Source: Cloeon dipterum
Lineage: Eukaryota; Arthropoda; Insecta; Ephemeroptera; Baetidae
NCBI RefSeq assembly: GCF_949628265.1
Contig: NC_088788.1
Span: forward strand, 29,932,335 to 29,996,334
Direction: 5' to 3'
DNA: 64,000 bases
Numbering within the stretch: the stretch's first letter is position 1; every line of letters begins with the position of its first letter. The notes under the pieces are model-generated. The model searched no databases. It was given only the letters and a program-made list of their open reading frames with translations, and was not told where the DNA came from. This document shows, in pieces, positions 51,964 to 64,000 of the stretch. Made by a program: the position numbers and the translations under genes.

Positions 51964-54796
51964 CTGAAACAATCGAAAAAGCAGCAATTTTAATGCGGTG
52001 CCAGGAAAACGCCGCGCGACTCCAGCGCAAGGGCAAAAACTAGTCTGGCAATTAAAACGGGCAGTCTCTGATTTATCACTCGTTTGCTCGTCTGCGGAAA
52101 AACTGTAATGGTTTTCAGATATATGCAAGTGATTTTTCCCTTCTAATTACGGGCTCTAATGACGCATCTATAATCGCTTCAGTCAGTGGTGAAGCTCTTT
52201 TACAAAAGTCGTGTTTGAGACAAGCTCGGTGAAATCAATTGGGGCGCATTTTGCATTCGATTAGTCAAGCAGCGCAAGCAAATAAATATCAAAGAAAATG
52301 CAGGGCGTCGGTGTAAGGGAAGGCTCATTACTCCAGCCAGGCCGCATCACAATCAGCCACATTGCTCTCTGTAAGTGTGGTTCAACTGCTCCCGCGCGCG
52401 CGTTAAGTGCACGACGAGGAATTTGTGCTCGTCGGCTGCAGCTTAATTTTGCGCTTAATCGCCTCGCAAGCGACGCCAAGTCCGTTTCTTTGTGATATAT
52501 TAATTCCCTTTTAAACGAGTAATGACTGAGAGCCCAATTCAATTAGCTGCACCCGACAAACCGTCGACTTGGACGAGACGCAAGCAGCTGTGTCAGACGA
52601 GGCGATGAGCTCTGATTGTCTCACCTATAATAAGCTATCACATTGAATAAATAATATATTAAATCCGGAAATTTGGATATTATTTTGCCACCACTGTTAT
52701 TCCTTAATTGCTATTGCACCAATAAAAATTACAATAAATATACAATTTGTTGCACGTATTCTTATAAAATGAATATCAATTAAGGATTAAGGCTCTATAT
52801 AGGATTATATAGGTTTTTGCAAAATCAGTGAAAGAGATTTGATTTTTTGCATTTTGAGAAAAAAATTAAAGATGATGTCTTATTAACCTTCCTGTCCCGT
52901 CTGGGGGCAGGACGTTTCTGTATAGAAATATGGAAAAATAAACAGCTACATACCGAGGACGCTGCATTTAATTCTTCTGACAAAATTGTTTAAATTTTTA
53001 ATAATTAGAATTTGTTTATTAATTAGTTATATTTGACATTGCATGTCAACATTTCATTAGCAATATGTTCAAACGATTTTTGAACCTGCACACAAAAGTG
53101 ATTTATGGCAGTGTATGTTGAATCATCTCCTAATTACTAATTAAATGAACTCGTCTTGCAATGGTTGAACAAGTACAAATAATAACACTACACTTGCTAA
53201 GATTTCCATCAGCAAATAATAAAACTTAAAGGGCAAGTGGGGCGATGAGTGTAGAAGTTTCGTTCTGATCTTCAAACGACGTACATGGGTAATAAAACGA
53301 AATCCCTCGAGCTTTCCTATAAAACACTCGCCGAGAGATATTCATCACAGAGCGACAACACGGTATATAAAATTAATAATAGACTCGTCGCTGCTGACTC
53401 GAGGTTAAAAATTATTAAGTGTGTGCTTCTCTTTGAGGAAATGTTCCTCTTCTCGTAAAACTGCAGCTGTAAAACAAAAATAATCCGACTGGCGTCTAAT
53501 AAATCATTTGCTTCCTCACGAGATAATTTGCGTCTTGCAGAAAAAGTAAGAATGTACTTAAGGCTGTGACCCCTTTACTCTAATTCTTTGTTCTAAATTC
53601 ATAAAATTTAATATTAAATCGGGAATTTAGTTGCTGGAAAAATTGTTTTCACTCTTAAGACAAAGTTTTTTTAATTGCATCTATGTATTTAGGGAGATAT
53701 TAATAATTGAATTTTAAAATCACAGATTTTTGTACTCTCCTTCAAACAGGAAAAGTTCAAAATCCAAAAATTCCACACTTTAATATAGATCAAATTCATT
53801 GCCCCTTTAATATCCAGCCCATTTCCAAGTATTGCAATAGTTGCATTCATTAGTAATTGATAAGAAGTTAAAGATATTTTTGACATAGCAGAAAGGCAAG
53901 CAGAATTTTCAGGTTTGTCCAAATATTAAAAGTCCATGAGCATACCTCAACTGGTTGCTGCACTTACTGTCAGTGCATTTCATCAATTGACAGATTGACA
54001 TTTTGCTTTTAATAGTTTTTAGTCAAGCTCAAGAATAAAAGAGCAAGCACCACTTGCAATCGATTAATGTGTCAAAAGCAGTCGAGAGACTTGAACACGA
54101 GAAAGTTCCTCAAAGTTTCCTGACGGTCGTCACAAACTGCAAGTGAAAAAGCAGTCCTGTTTTCCTCTCTCAGTACTCGGAATGAAAATCGCTGGCTGGC
54201 TCGGCTGGTGTAATTACAGAGTGCCGGTCGCTTGCTCGCTATTATTATCATGGTGCGCGGCTGTCGTCATTATGGATTCGCCGCATTTATCGCACCGCTA
54301 CAATAATAATTTATGCATTCTCGCCGGGGCCATCAAGCAAGCAAACAGTGCGAGCGGACGGCCGAGTGCTCCACATCCTGACCTAGGCCAAGTCTTTGCT
54401 TCTTGCTCGCGCGCCTCGTGTCAGTGCATGCAGTCCGCGCGCGCCTCGCGATTTCGCTCGGGGCAGTGAATGAGCTTGAAAAATTGGCTGCCGGTGCTAC
54501 AGTCTAGTCCAACGACCGTCCTTAGACTCAAATTGCGTGCTGAGGAAACATCAGATTCGCATCAGTAGACTCTAACGTTGGAAAAAGACGGAAAATTGGT
54601 CTTTTTCGCCAACTGCCTGAGACACTGGGATTTTCCAAAAGCAATTTAATTGTTTCTCAAAGTTAAGAACTAGTACTTCAGTCGTGCAACTCATAACACA
54701 ACAACTGTGATGTGTTGCCTAACAGAAAAGTCACACCGTGACAAAGGATAAATGTTTTTGTGAAAATAGTACAAGCCCATCAAAATGGAGTTTCTC

Positions 54797-54868
54797 CAAT
54801 TACTTATATATAGTTGTTTATTATTGTTCATACACATATCACAAAAAACAGCTATATATAAGTAATTG
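54797..54868. repeat. Imperfect inverted repeat, 23-bp arms
   Basis: Arms 54797-54819 and 54846-54868 are complementary with one mismatch (CAATTACTTATATATAG pairs with its reverse complement, then a T/C difference). The loop is 26 nt. The size resembles a precursor microRNA hairpin or a tiny MITE, but the arms are low-complexity AT, so chance or palindromic DNA is possible. Confidence 0.6.
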
Positions 54869-56558
54869 AAGAATCATACCAGAGGAAAGTGAGAACTAGA
54901 ACACTGAAGGTAGTGCAGAGTAGGATATTTATTTGTTAAATGAGCCACACTGTGCAGAAATCTATGGTAGCAAGCCAGCAATTAGCGAGTCAGTCTGCCG
55001 AAACCAATCCTCCCTGGCCAGGGGCCAGATTCGCGCGACGCGTAGGTATGGCGTCGACTGGGGTACAGCGCTTAGAAATGGGCAAATGAAAATGTGGTAA
55101 ATAAGCGAGAGTTTTTGACAATATTGTGATATGATTTGCATTACATGAATGAATTAAGTCCATATTGGGTCGGAAAAACACACTCACAACATTCTAAGCA
55201 AATGAGAGCTAGAAGAGTCCCGGATTTCTCGACACCATCTTGGATCTGACCGGTGGGAACCAATTTCAAAACGCATCTGACCACTGATAATATTTCCAAA
55301 TCAGAATGGACTCGTCAATGCAATGCAAGAGAGTCAATTGTAGGCGAAAATCAGCCCTCATTCGACTTCTAAACATTGCAAGTGTACGCAAAGAATTAAC
55401 TCATAAGTAAATCTTGCATTTTCTCATTTTACTTTTTGCGCAAAATCCCCATTTTTAAATAATACTTTAACGAACATATTGGAGTCAATTAAGACAGTAA
55501 CATTATTGTGTCAGAATGGAGTGAGTTTGTGCAAATGCTTTACTAAAAATCTCTTTGAAGTGAACTTTATAAAAAGTTCATGAATTTTTAAATGCATATG
55601 AAAAGGATGTGTTTTAATTTAACTTTTAATAATGACGAACAAAAAAACAAACATATAAATTTAATGCAACACATACAGTCCTCAATTCAAGTAGTTTTTT
55701 ATCTTTATTTTGCCCTTAATGCTGCTATTGCGGCAAGCTCGTCGTAATTGGCAACTCGCAACAAAGAATCTTTCCGCCTAAAAAGAAGCAAGTGAAAGAT
55801 TTTTGTCGGGATTCACTTGGAGTGCCATCATCTATATCTTCTATTTACTTCACTGCCCTATTGCCCTATTGTGCCTGACGCGGCGCATATCGATTCCCTC
55901 GAACACAATACACCAGGATATCGTCAGCATGGAAATTTATATTGGTACGTAGTCGCGCAAGAAGAAGTTGGGGCTAGTATGTGCCGGCCGCGCGCGCACA
56001 TTATGTGTGTGATGGAAGCAGATGCTGAGGGAAAAAATGGCGCGCCGGAGCACGCCACTTCGCCTTCTATCACGCTGCAAAAATGCCTGTCTGCGAACGC
56101 CAGCTGCAAAATGAAAATGAATCGAGCGCATTCTCGAGTGGAGTAAACCGAATTTGCGCGACACCAAACGCCTAGTTCCATGCAGCACGCCGGGTTCAAA
56201 AAAGCAAAGCCACGCCGGTCGAGCGAGGAAAAGAACTCGGGCGCAGCAAGAGCTACAATCAACTTGCATTTCTTTCTGAACGAGTTTTCAACAAGTGTTA
56301 CACACTCACACTACCTCAACGACTTGGCAAAACTTTTGTTTGCGCGGGTGCTACTCCTTGATATTTTCCAGAGGCGATCTTCATGTGCGAGCTGCGTGTC
56401 CTCCAGAATGAAAAACAATTGCGACCGAGATGCTGAATGTTGTAATAAGCGATTACATCAACAGCGACAAAAACAATTGCAGAATTTTTCGAAGTTGCAT
56501 GTTTCATAACTTAAAATATTAAAATTTATGTGGAAAAAGGGATAGAGAACAATACGTC

Positions 56559-56715
56559 TTTGGGAGATAGAAGGGTTGAAATGATGAAGACCGATGAATT
56601 CAGATTGACGAATTTTGTTCGTGGATTAGGTTACAGTTGGAAATCCGATCCACGAACAAAATTCGTCAATCTGAATTCATCGGTCTTCATCATTTCAACC
56701 CTTCTATCTCCCAAA
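56559..56715. repeat. Perfect 68-bp inverted repeat with 21-nt spacer
   Basis: Left arm 56559-56626 and right arm 56648-56715 are exact reverse complements over 68 bases. The spacer is 21 nt. The arms are not low-complexity. A transcript across the site would form a near-perfect 68-bp duplex. It could be a foldback element, a recent inverted duplication, or a fold-back artefact of sequencing or assembly. Confidence 0.9.
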
Positions 56716-56827
56716 TTGGTCACTACTTTGGGGGGTAGTAGGTGGAAATTAAACCTTGCGGGATTTTCAACGAATTCTTCTCTTATTGAAACAGCTAGTC
56801 ACTTGGCGACTTAGTCTAACAGAATAC

Positions 56828-56852
56828 AAGGACCCGATTGAGCCGGGTCCTT
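56828..56852. repeat. Short GC-rich hairpin
   Basis: AAGGACCCG and CGGGTCCTT form a 9-bp perfect stem with a 7-nt loop, about 110 bases after the large inverted repeat. It may be part of the same mobile or repeated unit. Confidence 0.6.
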
Positions 56853-57874
56853 CACAATTAAACGCTCGGAACTCTTAAGATGCGACTTGTTGGCTCGTGT
56901 GTCCGGCGAAAACTAATTTAAATTAAAAATCTCTCTCTCTGTTGCATTAACGAATTTCTAACAATCATGAATAACAATACCCTAGACTAAAAATGAAAAA
57001 GGAGTGGGAGCTCGGCTCCGCAACCACTACACGTCCTTATAGCACTAGAAAAGCTTTCTAAACTTTTATTTATGCTAAAGTTTCAACATATAATATATCA
57101 CCCTGAAATGTAGATTACAGTTATTTCATATTATATCTCTATCAGATTTATAGCCTTAATGTGGGGTCAAAATGTAATAACCAAAATTAATCATGGTCTT
57201 GTCAGACATCAAAGCGCTATGCAACCTGCGTGACATTACAGACATCACCATTAATTCACTAAAAAAGCCTCCATGATGGTTACAGTCCAACGGGGTAGAG
57301 TAAGGGCTTTTTAAAAGGTTCGGTCCGCCTTTTTGCGTCAGTCAGGCAAAGAGGCCGACTTTTAACAGCGAAATTCAATCTCCAGCCGCTTCTGGCATAG
57401 GGGTTCAAGCAACTGCAAAGCCTGCACACACGAAATGTCCACATCATGAATATGCAAATTCTAGTGGGGCAGTAAACGCCCTTTCGTTTCTGCGGCACGT
57501 GCTTGCACAAGAGGCCATGCAACTCTAAATGCAGGTGCACGCAATCAACTTCCACTTGATGATGTGTTTATTTACTACAAACTCGAGAGAGCAGGACATG
57601 AATCCACGCGTGTGCTGTGTTTATCCACACAAAGAAATGATTTTGAAAACAAAAGCAAGCATTTTTAAAATCCAGAACAAAACATTGTTATGCATTTCAT
57701 GCTATGCAGGAAAAGTTCAAGCAAGTGCACGTAAAAAGTTTCAGCCTCTTAAAACAACTTGTCAAAAGGGATGTCAGACACAGGGAGGCAGTAATGAGCT
57801 CGCAGACTTTCTGCCTGTAAACTTTTATACAAACTTTGTGGTAACCATAGCCAATCGATAATACGAATGCGTCG

Positions 57875-57941
57875 TACCAATGCACTTCAAATTAGAAGTT
57901 TTCTGTGTTCTGAAATACCAATGCACCTCAAATTAGAAGTT
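57875..57941. repeat. Short tandem duplication, 41-bp period
   Basis: A 26-base segment beginning TACCAATGCAC recurs after 41 bases with one difference (T to C). It is a partial two-copy tandem repeat and contains no gene. Confidence 0.75.
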
Positions 57942-60900
57942 CGCTCCTTGTTTCTAAAGCCGTTTTCTCTACTAACTACAAGAGAGAATTTAAATCCACC
58001 ATCAAAGCAACGAGGATTAAGTTCGATTTTCTAATACAACAGAACCAAACTTCAGTGAAGTTATTTTATCCTAAAACCACTATTAACTTACGAATGTATA
58101 TAAATTTCCACATCTCATGGATTTTAGTTTCATCAAGAATACCAAAAATGCGAACAAAACGAGTTGTGCAGGTTTCATTAAATTTTAATTCCGTTTTGCA
58201 TTGTAGTAATGAATAGTTCAATATAGACTCATTTGTTAAGGTTCAGCAGGGCAACTGCTGCAAAATGTTTATAATATGTAATGCTACATATACAAATATC
58301 TTTTCTGCACTAGAGAAAATTTGATTCTCGTAAAAATATAAATATCGATCAAATAGTATGTTGTTGTTGTTCACGAGCTAAGTGGAGAATGACAAGGCGT
58401 CTCTTGGAGAGAAATATTCCTCCAGGAAATGCCATGTCAAGAAAAGGAGCTTATTTTTTGCATGCGTTCCCGATCCATCCCGAGTCCAGAGATCACATTT
58501 GCTCCCTACACTTGTTTATCAGCTCAAAGGAGCGCAAACTAGGAATTCACCCTCGTGCTTTTTGAGCTGAACCATAAAGGGGTGAACGCGCTCCAAGCTT
58601 GCTTTATCTCTCTGGAGAGGAGATCAGAAAAATCCGTCCTCTTTGCTGACTTGGTAATCAAGAAAGTGGAGGAAACCGGGTTTCCGTTCAGAAGAATGGC
58701 CAAGGGGAAGCGAAATAATCCCACTTGCGCTTAATTTTTCTTCCTGGAGCATCGATCAAGCGCGGGGTTAATTGCACGCAACGAAAAAGCCCATAAAATA
58801 TCGGCCAGCCGCCGAGTTTGTGCCAATGCATTTATGTGGCAGACTGGAGGCTGCATTAATTTGCAGTAAAACTGCATCCACTCGTTTATGCGAGTTCCCT
58901 TTTGCTGCGAGAGCAACACGTCATCACGGCAAGAAGAAAAGTAGCCGCACTGCAGACGATACCAGAGAGCGAAGCAAAAAAGCGCACCTTTCTCTTACAT
59001 ATATGTGCTCCGTACATGCTCCATCTTCAATCCGCACGAGCACTATTTTTATTTATTAATGACCGCTTGCTTGAATTGCATGTTGGTCGTCGAGTTCGAG
59101 AAGCGCTGTCTGAAAATGTCTTATCGGATGCAGTCTGGGAAATAAGTGCACCCTTTCCTTATGAGAGCAGAGAATGTTATTTACCCCGTTTTGTATTGGA
59201 CAGAAATAACAAACTGGATGCCGCTCCAATACATTCTTTGAAATTGTTTGCCCGACTCTTTTTTATAGAATAGCAGGCGAATAAATACGGGGTCACACAC
59301 ACTAGTGGAGTGTATTGAGGGTGTGTGGTGTTTGACGTGACTTGCCAATAATCGTTTCCATTTGTGAAGCCATATCGTTTGTGGGCGCTGATAAAAGAAA
59401 ACACGGAAGTATCACATGAGTCGATTTAATTGACGATATGATGATAAAAACCTTTACATGAACGGTACAACATTCAGTTCCATGGAGCTAAAACCTGATT
59501 TTGTATGATATAGCCCTTCGTTTCTGACTATTTTGTTTCTAATGTATGTATAAATTTTAAATGGCAGGTTTGATTTGTTCGTTTTATCTGTCACAGCCTT
59601 TGAATTTTCATTTCTAAGGAAATTTCTAAAATTTCTAAATAAATGTTTTTTTTATAAAAAGAGAAGGAAATTAAATACAAAGTAAGATGTTAGAGATATT
59701 TCGAGCTTCGTTTGTTTCAAAGTAAATTCAGTTTGTTATTTCTCACGTTCGTATTTTTTGTTTGAGATTACAAAAGATGGGGATAAATAATGTGTCCCTA
59801 GCCGAGAAAAGAATTTATCTTCCGAATATACGGCTCCCTCACGGCACCCTGGCTGATTTCGAAAACGAACGGAACTCCCGCGAAAACGAGCTGGAAATAG
59901 AAAATCCTGTGAAACAGAGGGAGTGATAATCCATTTTTTGTTTTAATTCTATGCAACCTAGTTTTGTGTGTGAGCCATGTCTCTAGATCTTTAGCCTGTG
60001 GGCTAGTTGGCCCGCATGACAGAAATCCAGATAGTCCATCAAAGTAAAATATGTTTTCACAAAACCAACACACGACGCAAGTCATTTCATTTCCGAGAAT
60101 AAGATCATTGAAGCATAGGGAAGGGAAAAAGCTACTCAATTCTGCAAACGGGTTCAGATCTAGATAGCTTTCATATGATGAAAAATATATGCTTAATTTT
60201 GGCCGGGAAACGCTTCAAACAAGTCAAAAGCCTTTCAGCTCTTTGGATTCCGAGCGATAATAACATTCGTCCAGAAGCGCTGACCACAACTGGTTTTTGT
60301 TCCGAGCAGACAGGCTTTGCCATTTTGCACTAGGCGGTTCTTTGACAGCGGCGAACCTTTTATTATTCCTCGCTCTGATTGATTTAAGCTACTTGCGCAG
60401 CACAGACTCTGATAATGAGAGTGAGGAGGACGTGTGTGGAGCCTACGCTGCGAGCGCGCGGAGAAAAATTGCCTGCCGATCTCAGTCTGATTGTGAAAAA
60501 GCAGATCCCGAAGACTGTTAAGCAGCGGAATAATAAATGAAGCAATAAACGCTGGGTAAAATGTAATTCAAGAAATTTCGAGTCATACATAACATTGGCT
60601 GATATGTATCGCCGAGTGGACGAAACGACGAGCCGTGCCAGTGTAATTGAGTATTCACTAGATTTTATTTGCGGACGCGAAGGATAAATTGTGGTTGACC
60701 AGTGAGCCGGTAGGCAGCATTGCGAGACAGTAGGCACGAATTCAAAGAAATAATGAGATCCATTGGCGTAGCGGTCGAAGATACTAGGATTTTGACTCTT
60801 CTTAATCCTGAATTTTTGTGATACTCACACATAAATCAAGATATTGTATGTTTTTTACGATACCTTTTACAGGATAATATATTCTATTTGTCAATATTTT

Positions 60901-60975
60901 TCTTTTATTTAGGATTTTTTTACAATTGTGTATTAAAAAAGCATGATTCTGATCTATTCTGAGAATTCAAGGGGA

Positions 60976-61011
60976 CCAGCAGTTGAATTAATTAAATAAT
61001 TCAACTGCTGG
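60976..61011. repeat. Perfect 15-bp hairpin
   Basis: CCAGCAGTTGAATTA at 60976-60990 pairs exactly with 60997-61011 across a 6-nt loop. Function unknown. It may be a palindromic protein-binding site or a structural repeat. Confidence 0.75.
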
Positions 61012-64000
61012 CGTGCTATATGAAATCCTTTTGATTATGTAACGATTTAAAACTTTAAATAAATAATAAAGACCTAAAACTATTCTTACCAGAAAAGACA
61101 AATAATTTCCCTCTGAAGAATTTACCAAAAAAACCTAAACCAGACTTTAAAATAAAATTATTTGTACCATTCTATTAAGTTAAGTTGACCAAAAGTCATG
61201 ATTTTTCATTGCTACGAAATAAAAATCTTATTGATTTTACTTTTCAATTCAGGTGATGCAGCAAGGGCAAAATCGTGTTCTTTGCTAAACTCATGCTGGA
61301 AATTTATTATTTCGTGGGGCTATTAAGAAACACGTATTAAATCGCACTAGGACTTGAAATAATTTATGCCATTACAGCGAGAGATAGTATCTGCGTGCGG
61401 CGGCCCCTGTGATTTATAGCCCCGCCTTTTGGATTAGGAAGCACCGACTAGCTTTACTAATTTAAAAAGTGTCACCGTGCTCCTATTTTTGCGAAAGTGC
61501 TCCAACCAGGTTGGCAAGCAATGGAGTTGTTAGGTTCTTTTCGAGTTTGTTTGTCTGGCTGCAGATAATTTGCTGGAGAGGAAAGTCTTAATTATGCTGT
61601 AGAACCAGTCGAGCAGCGAGCCGGATAAATGAAATTTTAATACACATGCACTAGTCTGCAGAGATATAAAGTAACAAAGAGTGCAACAGTGATTAATCGA
61701 AGCTCCAGCTAGCTCCCAGCTCTAATTATAATTGCGGGAGAGGTAATTAACGTAATTTCTCATTGACATTCCTCTAACAGAGCGGCTAATTGCTGAGTGG
61801 CGTATAAGCGCCTAGAGTGCCGCATTGCTGCAGGTTTTGCGAGAAAAATTGCCGTGCTTCTCTGGAATGAGTGTGATTAGTGGTTTTGAGAGATTGCATC
61901 GTGTTTCTAGGAATCTCTGACTCTTTACGAAAGGTATATTTTCATGGCTGGCAATGACAAATTTACGCTGCAATTGTGCCAAAAGCGTTTCTAAATTGAG
62001 TATTTTTTGCCAACGGAGATTCACAGTAAAAGCTCTGAAACTACTATACTCAGTTTTAAGTTATTTCCAATAAGTATGACATTAAAAACGTAAAGAACTA
62101 TTCTTTAATCATGCAGATTCGATATCTATAATTGTGTCGACAATTGAAATTGAGGTTTTTTTAACCTCGCCCTAAGTTTATTCCTTACGAACGGCAGTTG
62201 CAAAATAATGTTTGCAGTTCAAGCTTCAATTTCTACATAAGATATAGAGAAAAAAATGATATCTTGATCTTGGCAAGCATTATTGTAAGGAGCAATAAAT
62301 TAAGATATGCATTATTGGGGAGGTAAAAAAAATCCCAAAGGTTCTTGCGGTGCTCAAAATGATTTGAACTTGTTGGTAACCTCTTTGCAACTTTTAATTC
62401 TTGGCCATGACCACGGGAAAATAGGTCGTGTAAATTTGGTCATTATTATATCGATTATTTTTCAATCACCTCAAATGCCTATAGCTATTTGCCAACAACA
62501 TGTGGCGCTTTCTTCACCTGTAATCAGCAAAAACCCTCGTTTTGCGGTTAGTCGGGATAATTGTGGCAAATCTTTTGCTACCAAGGAACGCAGCTTCATT
62601 ATTAAGTGGCGAACTACGGAAAATTGACAAGCCAGCTATTTCCAACAAATCGAGCAGTCTTGGAGCGAGCGGATCCCCCGGAGCAGGAATTAGATTTGTG
62701 CGTTGACGCAATCGCCCCAAGCCCGAAAGCAAGGTGCTGATGACGAGAAAAACGATGACAATTTTCAAGCTCTGGGAATTGAGCGTGAAGGCGAGAGTTG
62801 TTTTACAATCACCTCGGCTCTTGGCAGGGAGCGGCGTATGTTTTTCTAATGCAGAATTTGTTTGTTATGACTTTTCTGACTATTTTACGGATCGCGGTGG
62901 CACGAAAGTGGCAGATATGAAGGCGCGCCACCGAATAAATTGTTTTAATTAGCTGAAAGCAAAGTCGCGTTTAGGTTAAATATACCACCTCCTTGGAGGT
63001 CTTTCAACTTTAATAGAGCCTGTTATTTATTTGCAAATGAGATTTTCGCGTCGTCGTCTCCCTCAGATGAAAGCTAGGCACTACTGCTAAAATCTTTACG
63101 AAGCGGATTACGAGCTTTCCGCACTTGCACTTTCCGTGCTGTTTGCGAGAGAGAGATATTTGAGGAAAACAGATGCGCTCGTCGATCTTTCAACTCGCGA
63201 GTTAAATGCTCTTTCGACGAGAGTAAAGGGGAATGCTCTTGTTGACACATCTCCACTCAAGACACTGGCACAAATCTAGATTTTAAAATATTTACTCAAT
63301 CTCTGTAAAAAAAGTTGCATTTTATGCAAATTGTTTCGTTTTTAAATTTTGGTGCGGTCATATTCTTTGTCCGGGAGTCTTTTTTGCTCAAAGTAAAAGT
63401 CAGTAAGTAGCAAATATTAAATTAATCTTGTCTTTATCCTGTGGTTTCTACCTGCAGACGAAAGCGATAAATTGAATAGTGCTTCAAGTCCCTCAACAAA
63501 CGCACTATTGAATTTCACAAATAAAATAAAATATCACTCTGCACAGTTTTTACCTATATACACTCTAGTTCTTATCTTTGACATAATCTCGAGACATCAC
63601 TAGCATAAGTGTCGTTTAGTTTATAAAATTGTTTGTATCGGGTTAAAATTTTTGTTATCATAAAATAATTTACCTGTGCAGAATAACATTTGTAAAAAAA
63701 AGTGTCATCTGGAGTGTGTCCTCTCCGAAACTCAATTTCCAGCTTCACCGCTCCTTTGAAGAAATCGAGGCCAAACATCATTTTATTACCCAAGCGTTTC
63801 GTCAAGGGGCGCGTATTTCCGCTTTCGAAATCCCTCAAGCTGTCTTCAGCTTATTGAAACTCCTACTCTCGGCTTCGATTTGATGCCGAAAATAGTGAAT
63901 TCCGTAAATTCCTGAAGTTGTGACGGTTTTTGCCTTGTAGAACGGATATTGCTCAAACACTGAATTGCACGCGACAAGGTTTTAATAGGTTGCCCACCTG

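Larger units (their letters stand above)
51964..64000. other. 12 kb without a recognisable coding exon
   Basis: It probably contains the long first intron(s) and perhaps the promoter of the CCAP receptor. I looked for a minus-strand exon with an ATG, N-glycosylation sites and a phase-0 donor and found none that convinced me. A CpG-rich patch at about 54340-54470 with a TCAGTG initiator-like site could be a promoter. Several hairpins are annotated separately. Confidence 0.4.

Noticed and set aside
56530-56814. 94-residue plus-strand frame
   Set aside because: It simply reads through the perfect inverted repeat and is not a protein with recognisable content.
60297-60521. Plus-strand frame with a hydrophobic segment and an acidic/Cys tail
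   Set aside because: It starts at TTG, has no ATG and no convincing splice acceptor, and resembles no known family.
62514-62776. Minus-strand frame with a hydrophobic start and a Pro/Leu-rich tail, resembling a secreted peptide or a receptor N terminus
   Set aside because: The hydrophobic stretch begins at TTG rather than ATG. No ATG lies in frame before an upstream stop, and the possible donor at 62516 is in phase 2, not the phase 0 needed for the receptor.
63572-63838. Minus-strand exon-like frame ending CYSAQ at a GTAAAT donor in phase 0
   Set aside because: The phase would fit the receptor, but it has no N-glycosylation sites and no resemblance to CCAP receptor N termini. It is kept only as a weak candidate.

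Overview
This is eukaryotic nuclear DNA, almost certainly from an insect. It has spliced genes with GT-AG introns, AATAAA signals, long CT and TA microsatellites, and an insect-typical gene set: an R&R cuticular protein, a Halloween P450, a clip-domain serine protease and a CCAP-type neuropeptide receptor. The order of insect cannot be told from the sequence alone. I assembled seven protein-coding genes exon by exon. Every exon junction keeps frame, and six of the seven are complete from start to stop codon.

Layout. 1-4.8 kb: AT-rich, no gene recognised, apart from a possible alternative first exon at 2.87 kb. 4.87-15.4 kb (+): a cuticular protein with two chitin-binding R&R-like regions, split by a 9.4 kb intron. 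17.3-19.6 kb (+): a seven-exon vanin/biotinidase-like protein with a C-terminal GPI-type tail, whose catalytic Cys is replaced by Gly. 20.5-21.4 kb (-): a 5'-truncated non-LTR retrotransposon next to a TA microsatellite. 21.9-25.1 kb (-): a nine-exon mitochondrial P450 best matching CYP302A1 (disembodied), the ecdysteroid 22-hydroxylase. 26.1-29.0 kb (-): a seven-exon clip-domain trypsin-like protease. 32.8-33.4 kb (-) and 33.6-36.8 kb (+): a head-to-head pair of CDK2AP1/DOC1 and spermine synthase. 38.4-52 kb (-): nine exons of a CCAP-receptor-like GPCR whose N-terminal exon I could not locate. 52-64 kb: no convincing gene, but several hairpins, including a perfect 68-bp inverted repeat.

The most interesting structure is in spermine synthase. 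Two consecutive exons (34664-34775 and 35150-35261) are both exactly 112 nt, start in the same phase, end in the same phase, and encode alignable 37-residue segments. Including both would break the frame, so they look like mutually exclusive exons from a tandem exon duplication. They offer two versions of the linker between the N-terminal and catalytic domains.

The genes do not form an operon. Several have roles around moulting (cuticle protein, ecdysone synthesis, CCAP receptor), but this may be coincidence. The functional links within the window are the shared promoter region of CDK2AP1 and spermine synthase, and the tail-to-tail arrangement of spermine synthase and the receptor.
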